DNA of 12,851 nucleotides from CAZLAK01 sp964557545 (GTDB lineage Bacteria; Bacillota; Desulfotomaculia; Desulfotomaculales; Pelotomaculaceae). Made by a program: the position numbers and the translations under genes. Of the stretch, positions 1-5,029 are shown one piece after another. The stretch spans positions 1 to 12,851 of the forward strand of contig CAZLAK010000044.1 of the NCBI GenBank assembly GCA_964557545.1. The letters are read 5' to 3'. A model generated the notes under the pieces. That model had not been told where the DNA came from. It ran no database searches and worked only from the letters and a program-made list of their open reading frames with translations. The first letter of the stretch is position 1; the number at the start of each line of letters is the position of its first letter.

Positions 1-401
1 CCAAGATCCAGGGGGAAGGCTGGCTGGACTTTGACGTGGCCATCGCCACCCCCGATATGATGGGCGCGGTCGGCAAGCTGGGCCGCATACTGGGGCCGCG
101 CGGCTTAATGCCCAACCCCAAGACCGGTACCGTCACTTTTGATGTAGAGCGGGCCGTAAAAGAAGTCAAGGCCGGCAAGATCGAGTACCGGGTAGACAAG
201 GCCGGCATTGTCCACGCCCCTATAGGCAAGGTCTCCTTTGACACAGAAAAGCTGGTAGAAAACCTGCGCACGCTGGTCGATGCCCTGGTCAGGGCGCGCC
301 CGGCGGCCGCCAAAGGCCAGTACCTAAAGGGCATTGCCGTTTCTTCCACTATGGGTCCGGGTATTAAAGTCAACCCTCAAAAAGTACTGGCATCCCAATA
401 A
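1..401 (+). CDS. rplA: 50S ribosomal protein L1, C-terminal part (5' end outside window)
   Basis: L1 binds 23S rRNA at the mobile L1 stalk, helps release deacylated tRNA from the E site, and in many bacteria represses its own rplKA mRNA. The reading frame is open from base 3 (first full codon AAG), so the gene enters from the left; the in-frame GTG at 36 is an internal Val codon. Visible family signatures are EGWLDFDVAIATPDMMG at the left edge, then GRILGPRGLMPNPKTGTV, the conserved L1 signature, and FDTEKLVENL further on. The stop TAA at 399-401 lies inside the left arm of a strong palindrome (400-437). The next gene downstream is rplJ, as expected for a rplK-rplA-rplJ-rplL cluster. Identity is secure; only the N-terminal part is missing. 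Confidence 0.97.
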   Translation, partial: KIQGEGWLDFDVAIATPDMMGAVGKLGRILGPRGLMPNPKTGTVTFDVERAVKEVKAGKIEYRVDKAGIVHAPIGKVSFDTEKLVENLRTLVDALVRARPAAAKGQYLKGIAVSSTMGPGIKVNPQKVLASQ

Positions 402-437
402 GTTAAAAATAAGGTGCCTGGCACCTTTTATTAACTT
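400..437. repeat. Strong inverted repeat overlapping the rplA stop; possible terminator or dispersed repeat
   Basis: The left arm (400-418) and right arm (420-437) are complementary except for one bulged T (410) and one A-A mismatch (407/430). The core is AAGGTGCC-T-GGCACCTT. As RNA it would form a stem of about 17 bp with a very tight 3-base loop, followed by only a short T run, so it would be a weak intrinsic terminator. It may end or protect the rplKA transcript before the L10 leader. GGTGCC/GGCACC palindromes of this form can also be small dispersed repeats. The symmetry is seen; the role is inferred. Confidence 0.6.
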
Positions 438-438
438 A

Positions 439-600
439 CTTTGCCGCAGACAGCCGGTAACCTTACGGTTCTAAGGGCAGGACGCGTGCCGCCGGCCGAG
501 GCAAGGGGATTGGTGCGCGCTGCACTTTATTTGTTGCTGGCACCAGGGCCCTTGACAAAAATGCTGCGGGGGTCCTTTTATTTTTGTTTTTGCATTTTAT
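439..600 (+). ncRNA. L10 leader: autoregulatory attenuator of rplJL
   Basis: This leader precedes rplJ and fits the L10(L12)4-binding family. A C-stem CTTTGCC (439-445) pairs with GGCAAGG (500-506). It is followed by a 3-base bulge GCA (446-448), a tandem G-A pair step (G449/A499, A450/G498) and the stem GCCGG (453-457)/CCGGC (492-496). That is the architecture of a kink-turn. A competing antiterminator pairs CAAGGG (502-507) with CCCTTG (549-554) and TGGTGC (511-516) with GCACCA (540-545). It overlaps both the kink-turn C-stem and the terminator at 545-576. In B. subtilis, L10(L12)4 is known to bind such a leader and promote termination; the same logic is inferred here. All pairings were found by eye and not by energy folding. 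Confidence 0.88.
545..590 (+). terminator. Conditional terminator inside the L10 leader
   Basis: AGGGCCC (545-551) pairs with GGGGTCCT (within 569-576) through 7 bp including one G-U, with an 18-base loop. It is followed by a T-rich tract broken by single A and G bases (576-590). The left arm is shared with the antiterminator strand 540-554, so the two structures cannot coexist. This fits attenuation of rplJL rather than a permanent end of transcription. Confidence 0.7.
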
Positions 601-630
601 GGGCTGGGGAAGGAGGTGCGCGTAGGGAAA

Positions 631-1161
631 GTGCCGATTACAAGGGCTAAGAAAGAGGCTATCATCGGCGACCTTGAAGAGAAATTTGCTAATTCAAGTG
701 TGGCCATATTGACCGACTACCGGGGCCTAAACGTGGCCGAGGCTACTAAGCTGCGCCGGCGGCTGCGTGAAGCCGGCTGCGAGTTTAAGGTGGCCAAAAA
801 CACCCTCACCGCCTTGGTGGCCAAAAAAATGGGTCTAGAGGAGATCATCCCTTACCTCGAGGGACCCGTGGCCATAGCTTTTGGCAGGGACCCGGTAGCG
901 CCGGCCAAGGTGCTCACCGAGTTCATCCGCGAATTTAAAAAGATGGAGATCAAGGCCGGTGTCTTAGAGGGCAGGGTTATCGATGCCAAAGGCGTTAGGG
1001 GCCTGGCGGACTTGCCGCCGCGGGAGGTGCTTCTCGGCAGGGTGCTGGGCGGCATGCAGGCTCCTCTTTACGGCTTTGCCGGTGCTCTGGCTGGGGTTTT
1101 GCGCAGCTTTGTTTACGCTTTAGAGGCCCTGCGCCGGCAGCGTGCCGGTGAGGCCGGCTAA
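631..1161 (+). CDS. rplJ: 50S ribosomal protein L10
   Basis: L10 anchors the L7/L12 stalk dimers to the 23S rRNA GTPase-associated centre and, in complex with L12, represses its own mRNA. The start chosen is GTG 631, giving MPITRAKKEA and 176 residues, the usual L10 length and N-terminus. An upstream in-frame GTG at 616 overlaps the Shine-Dalgarno AGGAGG (611-616) itself, so it cannot use that site. The spacing to 631 is long (14 bases). The N-terminal RNA-binding domain shows LTDYRGL and VAKNTL. The C-terminal hydrophobic helix (about residues 140-170, YGFAGALAGVL and onwards) is where L12 dimers dock. rplL follows after 60 bases and is presumably co-transcribed. Identity is firm; the exact start is moderately sure. 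Confidence 0.96.
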   Translation: MPITRAKKEAIIGDLEEKFANSSVAILTDYRGLNVAEATKLRRRLREAGCEFKVAKNTLTALVAKKMGLEEIIPYLEGPVAIAFGRDPVAPAKVLTEFIREFKKMEIKAGVLEGRVIDAKGVRGLADLPPREVLLGRVLGGMQAPLYGFAGALAGVLRSFVYALEALRRQRAGEAG

Positions 1162-1221
1162 TGACACGTGCTCAAGTTTAATATGGTTTAAAATTAAAAA
1201 TTTTGGAGGTAGGTAAAAACC

Positions 1222-1611
1222 ATGTCCAAAGTGCAGGAAGTCCTGGAAATCGTCAAGGGGATGACTGTTTTAGAACTGGCCGAACTGGTCAAGGCTTTTG
1301 AGGAGGAGTTCGGCGTCAGCGCGGCTGCCCCTGTGACCGTAGCCGCAATGCCCGGCGCTGCTCCGGCGGCGGCTGCAGCCCCGGCAGAAGAAGAGCAGCA
1401 GACCGAGTTCGACGTAATTCTGGCCGCCGTGGGCAGCGAGAAAGTAAAGGTCATCAAGGTGGTGCGGGAGATTACCGGCTTGGGTCTGAAGGAGGCCAAG
1501 GACCTGGTGGACAGCGCTCCCAAACCGGTCAAAGAAAAGATTTCCAAGGAAGAAGCCGAGGCCATCAAGGCCAAGCTCACCGAAGTGGGAGCCACTGTCG
1601 AGATCAAGTAG
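1222..1611 (+). CDS. rplL: 50S ribosomal protein L7/L12
   Basis: L7/L12 is the multicopy flexible stalk protein that recruits and stimulates translational GTPases (EF-Tu, EF-G, IF2). The 129-residue product has an N-terminal dimerisation helix pair (about 1-30, VQEVLEIVKGMTVLELAELVKAFEEEF). An Ala/Pro-rich hinge follows (about 34-56), and then the globular C-terminal domain from TEFDVIL (61) to the end, with the conserved GLGLKEAKDLVDSAPKPVKE factor-binding surface. The ATG is preceded by TTGGAGGTAGG with normal spacing. It lies downstream of rplJ, and a terminator at 1677-1734 closes the unit, so little read-through into the next genes is expected. Confidence 0.98.
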   Translation: MSKVQEVLEIVKGMTVLELAELVKAFEEEFGVSAAAPVTVAAMPGAAPAAAAAPAEEEQQTEFDVILAAVGSEKVKVIKVVREITGLGLKEAKDLVDSAPKPVKEKISKEEAEAIKAKLTEVGATVEIK

Positions 1612-1676
1612 GCTTCCCGCTTACCACTCATGATTTTATTTTTGCAACAATAATTTATTCATAAATTTTTACAAAA

Positions 1677-1734
1677 GACCTCGCCTTGCGGATACTGCTT
1701 GCTATCTGCTCCTGGAGGACGGCGGGGTCTTTTT
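1677..1734 (+). terminator. Rho-independent terminator after rplL
   Basis: GACCTCGCC (1677-1685) pairs with GGCGGGGTC (1721-1729), 9 bp with one T-G pair. The stem extends by A-T pairs into the flanking A run and is followed by TTTTTG (1730 on). The loop is unusually long (about 35 bases). The strand before it (1612-1676) is AT-rich and holds a small perfect palindrome, AATTTAT-tc-ATAAATT (1652-1667). I see no gene in 1612-1763. Confidence 0.8.
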
Positions 1735-1763
1735 GTTTAAATGTGACAATAAATTCCAAATTA

Positions 1764-1793
1764 TTGACTTAGTTTATAGACTAAGTTTAAAAT
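1764..1793 (+). promoter_or_regulatory. Promoter of the toxin-antitoxin pair with palindromic operator
   Basis: A -35 TTGACT (1764-1769) and a -10 TAAAAT (1788-1793) are separated by 18 bases. Overlapping the -35 and filling the spacer is a 20-base palindrome, ACTTAGT (1767-1773) / ACTAAGT (1780-1786). Its 6-base centre has TATA in the middle, so only one base pair breaks the symmetry. Phd/YefM antitoxins are known to bind palindromes over their own promoters, so this is the expected operator of the downstream pair. The boxes and symmetry are seen; binding is inferred. Confidence 0.7.
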
Positions 1794-1813
1794 ATTTACG
1801 GGAGGTGTGTTGA

Positions 1814-2050
1814 ATGGCCATCAAAGTAAATATTCATGAGGCAAAGACTAACTTCTCAAAACTGCTTGTTTGGGTAAAAGAGGGTGAAGAAGTAATAATT
1901 GCCAAAGCAGGAACTCCGGTTGCACGGCTGGTTCCTGTCACGGAAGAACGGGAAAACCGCTTGCCGGGCAGTGCCAAAGGAAAAATTAGTATGTCCTCCG
2001 ACTTTGATTCCCCCTTGCCGCAAGATATCTTGGAGGCGTTCGAGACGTGA
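1814..2050 (+). CDS. Type II antitoxin, Phd/YefM family
   Basis: A 78-residue protein whose first half matches the Phd/YefM fold: VNIHEAKTNFSKLL (about 5-18) is the N-terminal beta/helix DNA-binding and dimerisation signature, and EEVIIAKAGTPVARLVPV (about 25-42) is the conserved core. The C-terminal part (about 50-78, ending LPQDILEAFET) is the acidic, probably disordered segment that would wrap the toxin. The family binds and inhibits a PIN-type toxin and represses the operon. The ATG has a good GGGAGG site (1800-1805) upstream. Its TGA stop overlaps the toxin start (GTGA, 2047-2050), indicating translational coupling. The region is richer in A/T than the ribosomal and polymerase genes around it, fitting an acquired module. 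Confidence 0.92.
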   Translation: MAIKVNIHEAKTNFSKLLVWVKEGEEVIIAKAGTPVARLVPVTEERENRLPGSAKGKISMSSDFDSPLPQDILEAFET

Positions 2051-2433
2051 GGGTTTTGCTCGATACCCACGTTTTTCTGTGGTGGATAACCGACGACCCT
2101 AGGCTTACCGTCCGGGCGCGCGCCGTGATAGGCGACGGGAAAAACACGATTTTCTTTAGTGCTGCCAGTGCTTGGGAAATAGCCATTAAAGCGAGACTTG
2201 GAAAGCTTAAAGCGCCGGGTGACTTGCGCGCCTTTATTGCCGAACAGCTTGCTTTAAATAATATTACTCCGCTGCCGGTGAGGTTGAGCCACGCGCTTTA
2301 TGTTTATGTCCTTCCGGATTACCACCGGGATCCCTTTGACCGCCTGCTGGTAGCGCAGGCGCAAATCGAAAACCTCCTCCTGCTGACCTCCGACCTCCAG
2401 ATAGCGAAATACGCCGTAGAAATCATATGGTGA
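2047..2433 (+). CDS. PIN-domain ribonuclease toxin (VapC-like)
   Basis: A 128-residue PIN-domain protein, the usual size for VapC-type toxins, which cleave RNA (often tRNA or rRNA) with Mg2+. The acidic active-site residues are all visible: D6 in LLDTHVFLWW, E44 in SAASAWEIAIK, D95 and D98 in HRDPFDRLLVAQA, and D116 in LLTSDLQI. The SAxSxWEIxIK and DPFDRLLxAQA motifs are typical of PIN toxins paired with Phd-type antitoxins. It starts at GTG 2047, overlapping the antitoxin stop by 4 bases, so it is translated by coupling without a separate strong ribosome site. It ends only 3 bases from the end of the convergent methyltransferase gene. It looks intact and active; its RNA target cannot be read from sequence. 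Confidence 0.93.
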   Translation: MRVLLDTHVFLWWITDDPRLTVRARAVIGDGKNTIFFSAASAWEIAIKARLGKLKAPGDLRAFIAEQLALNNITPLPVRLSHALYVYVLPDYHRDPFDRLLVAQAQIENLLLLTSDLQIAKYAVEIIW

Positions 2434-2436
2434 TCT

Positions 2437-3618
2437 TTACAGGGCCTGGAGGATAAAACACTTTAAGTAGCGCGATTCGTCGTAGCCGGCCAGCCAGGGG
2501 TGGTCCGGGGCCTGGCCGCGCCGGGCGACAATGCGCACCGTGCGGCGGGCGTCCCTGGCGGCATCAATAACTGTCTTTAAAAACAGTTCTTCGGGCATGT
2601 GGTAAGAGCAGGAGCAGGTGACGAGAAAACCTCCCGGCGCCAGGATCTTAAAGGCGCGCAGGTTGATCTCTTTGTAGCCGCGCACCGCCCCTTCCAGCGC
2701 CCGGCGGCTCTTGACAAAGGCCGGAGGGTCGAGGATGACGGCGTCGTACTTTTCCCCGTCCCTGTCCATTTCTCTTAGGGCGTCGAAAACATTGGCGGCT
2801 TTAAATGTGCAGGTGTTCTCCAGCCCGTTTAAGCGGGCGTTGTCTTGGGCCGTTTTCACGGCTTCAGCAGAGACATCCAGGCCCAACACCTCCCGCGCGC
2901 CAAAAAAAGCGGCGTGCAGCCCAAAGCCCCCGGTGTGGCAGAAACAGTCCAGCACGCGCCCCCCGCCGACCAGCGGGCGTATGGCCGCCCGGTTTTCGCG
3001 CTGGTCTAGAAAATGGCCTGTTTTTTGTCCTTTCACCACATCTACCAAAAATTTAAGACCGTTTTCGGTGATCGTTACCGGCTGCTCGATCCACCCCTTT
3101 AAAAAGCCGCTGCGCCGCTCCAAGCCTTCCAGGTCTCTGGTGGAGGAGTCATTGCGCTCGTATATCGCCTTTGGCCTGGCCAGACCGTCCAAAATTTCCG
3201 CTATGGTTTGAATGTGGCGGTCGATGCCCGCTGACAGCGTCTGGATGACGAGGCAGCCGGCATACTTGTCCACAATGAGTCCGGGCAAAAAGTCTGCCTC
3301 GCCAAAAACTACCCTAAAAGAATCGGTAGCGGCCCCCGCCAGAACTTTCTGCCTGTACTGCCAGGCGGCTTCAAGACGCCGCAGCCAAAAATCCGTGTTT
3401 ATTTCCTCGTCTTTTTGGCGCGTGAGGAGCCGCACGCTGATCACAGAAAGCGGGTTGAAAAAACCTTTGCCCAGAAACCTCCCCCGCCAGTCTTCCACGG
3501 CCACAACGTCGCCAGGCGCAAAATTACCGTCAATTCTGGCGATTTCCGTGCGGTATACCCAGGGGTGGCCCTCTTGTGTCTTTTGCTCGCGTCCCTTTTC
3601 TAAAATAACTTTGGCCAC
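2437..3618 (-). CDS. Class I SAM-dependent rRNA methyltransferase, RlmI/RlmK-like (COG1092 type)
   Basis: The 393-residue product begins with a PUA-type RNA-binding domain (about 1-70; HPWVYRTEI, PGDVVAVEDWRGRFLGKG). It is followed by a linker/EEHEE-like middle and a Rossmann methyltransferase domain. Motifs are the family signature GQKTGHFLDQREN (197-209), SAM-binding VLDCFCHTGGFG (222-233), acidic LGLDVS (245-250), VILDPPAF (294-301) and CSCSYHM (335-341), whose Cys residues suit m5C chemistry as in E. coli RlmI (23S C1962). The exact rRNA target is not determinable. The start is GTG at 3618 with AAAGGAG about 9 bases upstream, a site just after the stop of the upstream MBL gene (14-base gap), so the two form one minus-strand operon. 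B. subtilis also carries a methyltransferase gene (ybxB) between rplL and rpoB, but of a different, RsmC-like family and on the same strand as the operon. Confidence 0.93.
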   Translation of the reverse strand: MAKVILEKGREQKTQEGHPWVYRTEIARIDGNFAPGDVVAVEDWRGRFLGKGFFNPLSVISVRLLTRQKDEEINTDFWLRRLEAAWQYRQKVLAGAATDSFRVVFGEADFLPGLIVDKYAGCLVIQTLSAGIDRHIQTIAEILDGLARPKAIYERNDSSTRDLEGLERRSGFLKGWIEQPVTITENGLKFLVDVVKGQKTGHFLDQRENRAAIRPLVGGGRVLDCFCHTGGFGLHAAFFGAREVLGLDVSAEAVKTAQDNARLNGLENTCTFKAANVFDALREMDRDGEKYDAVILDPPAFVKSRRALEGAVRGYKEINLRAFKILAPGGFLVTCSCSYHMPEELFLKTVIDAARDARRTVRIVARRGQAPDHPWLAGYDESRYLKCFILQAL

Positions 3619-3632
3619 TTGTTAAAGCTCCT

Positions 3633-4562
3633 TTACTTTTGTCTTTGCTCTGTAAGGTACTGGACAAAACCCCTTAAACTGTTTTTGGCGTAGTAATCTT
3701 CTCTTTCTTTTATGTCAGGCGGCAGCTGGCCGTAGGGGGCAAGCAGGGGGTCGCGTTTTTTAAGCTCGTCCCAGATGGCCGCAATAAGCTCTTCGCGGTT
3801 GTTCCCGCCCTCTTTTGCCAAAAACTCCGCCGCCGTATCCCGCCACAGGTAAAGCTGTTCCCGGTGGGCAAAAAGTATATTTTTTGCATTGGGGGAGATG
3901 CCGTAGTGGGCGTGGCAGAGCACTTTTCCGTCCAGGTTTCTGTTTAAAAGCATGTCCAGGGAAGATACGGCAGCGTCGAAGAAAAAGCGCGGCGGTGTGG
4001 CAGGCCGCAGGTAGGTTTCGCCGTCTAATTCACAGCGCGTGCCGGCCGCCTCCCCGGCAAAGAGGAAGCTTCCCCAAAGATAAGAGCGGTGGTTGGCGGC
4101 ATGCCCGGGTGTTTCTAAAATCTCCACCCCGGGGGCCTCTTCTGCAAAACAGTCCGGCGGCACCGGCCGCGGCCTGCCGTGACTGACAGCTACTTTTCCC
4201 AGGGTCTTGAGGCTTCCCTCCCAGAGCGCAGTGGGGTCGGTGAGGTGTTTTGCGCTCTTGGGGTGGACGACCACTTTGGCCGCGGGGAATTCCAGTAAAA
4301 GATCGCCTGTCCCCCCGGCGTGATCGAGGTGGATGTGGGTCAGCAAAATATAGTCCAGGCGTTCTACTCCTTGGGACGAGAGTGCCGTGCGCAAAACAGG
4401 CACAGTGGCGGCAGGACCAGGGTCAACCAGGTAGCTGGTTTGGGGTGTGATTAAAAGCCAGGCGGAAATGAACTGGCGGTAACCAGGCAGGTCCTGCGGC
4501 AGGTCGATTAAAAAAAGCTCGGCATTTCCTTCCCGGTAAACTTTTTTTACGGCTTTGAACAA
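3633..4562 (-). CDS. MBL-fold metallo-hydrolase
   Basis: A 309-residue metallo-beta-lactamase-fold protein with the metal-binding set THIHLDH (H76, H78, D80, H81), TPGHAANH (H154), FAGEAAG (E171 at the position usually held by Asp) and CHAHYG (H217/H219). The first half is the MBL core; residues from about 225 to the end form a helical C-terminal extension rich in charged residues. No signal peptide is evident, so it is likely cytosolic. Substrate is unknown; glyoxalase II-like thioesterase or another hydrolase are possibilities only. The start is TTG 4562 with AGGAGGGG about 7 bases upstream. It is the first gene of the minus-strand pair with the rRNA methyltransferase, divergent from rpoBC. 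Confidence 0.9.
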   Translation of the reverse strand: MFKAVKKVYREGNAELFLIDLPQDLPGYRQFISAWLLITPQTSYLVDPGPAATVPVLRTALSSQGVERLDYILLTHIHLDHAGGTGDLLLEFPAAKVVVHPKSAKHLTDPTALWEGSLKTLGKVAVSHGRPRPVPPDCFAEEAPGVEILETPGHAANHRSYLWGSFLFAGEAAGTRCELDGETYLRPATPPRFFFDAAVSSLDMLLNRNLDGKVLCHAHYGISPNAKNILFAHREQLYLWRDTAAEFLAKEGGNNREELIAAIWDELKKRDPLLAPYGQLPPDIKEREDYYAKNSLRGFVQYLTEQRQK

Positions 4563-4588
4563 AAACTTCCCCTCCTAAATTCTCCTAA

Positions 4589-4616
4589 ATTATAGAAAAA
4601 AATTAAAATATGTCCT
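4589..4616 (-). promoter_or_regulatory. Candidate promoter for the MBL-methyltransferase pair
   Basis: On the minus strand, a consensus -10 TATAAT (4594-4589) is preceded by AGGACA (4616-4611) at 16 bases. This gives a short leader of roughly 20 bases. An alternative -35 TTGACA lies at 4650-4645 with TAGTAT (4628-4623) 16 bases on. Either or both could drive the two genes. Confidence 0.5.
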
Positions 4617-4697
4617 ATACTAATACTAGAAGATAAAACGTTTTTGTCAAAGCATGATTGCGGGGCGTCCGCTGCTCTCGCACACGAGATCTTTTGC

Positions 4698-4726
4698 TTG
4701 ACAAAACACGATCGGTATGCTAACAT
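4698..4726 (+). promoter_or_regulatory. Main rpoBC promoter
   Basis: A consensus -35 TTGACA (4698-4703), a 17-base spacer and TAACAT (4721-4726), with an extended -10 TG (4718-4719), make a strong housekeeping sigma-70/SigA-type promoter. Predicted transcription starts near 4733, leaving a 5' leader of about 300 bases before rpoB. Two small palindromes sit just upstream: GCGG/CCGC (4660-4672) and TCTCG-CACA-CGAGA (4676-4689). Confidence 0.8.
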
Positions 4727-4732
4727 AACTAA

Positions 4733-5029
4733 ATGTCATTGTGCTCCAATCTTTTTCTTTTTTGGGGTGCGTTTTGTTAAAGAAACAATCTTTGGGCTGT
4801 GGTAAGTTTGGCGCTACCGGCAAGCCTTTTGGGCTTTTGCGCGGCGCAAAGGCCGGCTTTTTTAGCCGGTTAATAGCGCGTTTTTTTGTCTTTTAGTGTT
4901 TTTTGTCCTTTTGGTTTATGTCCTTTAAAAGCGGGAGACAATATATTAGATAGCCAGAAATTTCTTTAGTAAGTGTGTTAAGTGTTTTATTTGCGTATGG
5001 CAAAAATTACGGGGGTGTGATGCGCAAAA
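4733..5029 (+). promoter_or_regulatory. Long structured rpoB leader (5' UTR), candidate cis-regulatory RNA
   Basis: This stretch has no gene but is dense with structure. AAAGA-AACAA-TCTTT (4779-4793) competes with TTTCTTT (4754-4760)/AAAGAAA (4779-4785). A multi-hairpin terminator-like element follows at 4811-4887. Next comes a T-rich tract with three GTC-centred repeats (about 4881-4928), then a less structured 100 bases with an AGAAATTTCT palindrome near 4956-4965. The ribosome site of rpoB is GGGGGTG (5011-5017). I do not recognise a described riboregulator family. Regulation of rpoBC by attenuation is inferred from the layout. Confidence 0.6.
4811..4890 (+). terminator. Terminator-like multi-hairpin attenuator in the rpoB leader
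   Basis: An outer stem GCGCTA (4811-4816)/TAGCGC (4874-4879) is immediately followed by G and seven T (4881-4887), the form of an intrinsic terminator. Inside, CCGGC (4817-4821) can extend the stem by pairing with GCCGG (4865-4869). The same GCCGG can instead close a local hairpin CCGGCT (4853-4858)/AGCCGG (4864-4869). Two more hairpins lie between: AAGCC/GGCTT (4822-4836) and TTTGC/GCAAA (4836-4850). Since no plus-strand gene lies between the rpoB promoter and this site, it would act on rpoBC transcripts themselves. Confidence 0.65.

Noticed and set aside
452..476. Possible rifampicin resistance (residue numbers in RpoB, about bases 6383-6457)
   Set aside because: D459, H469 and S474 are the sensitive wild-type residues; the differences from E. 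coli (T461, A465) are normal for Firmicutes.
552..581. TTGACA (552-557) with TTTTAT 18 bases on, as a promoter directly before rplJ
   Set aside because: The TTGACA falls in the loop of the L10-leader terminator and the antiterminator strand, the -10 is poor, and leader function explains the sequence better.
441..650. Open frame of 69 codons in the L10 leader
   Set aside because: It overlaps the structured leader and the rplJ start, begins at a non-ATG codon with no ribosome site, and has no family features.
1194..1631. Minus-strand open frame of 145 codons across rplL
   Set aside because: It is the complement of a highly conserved ribosomal gene with strong codon bias; Ser/Ala-rich shadow translation with no ribosome site.
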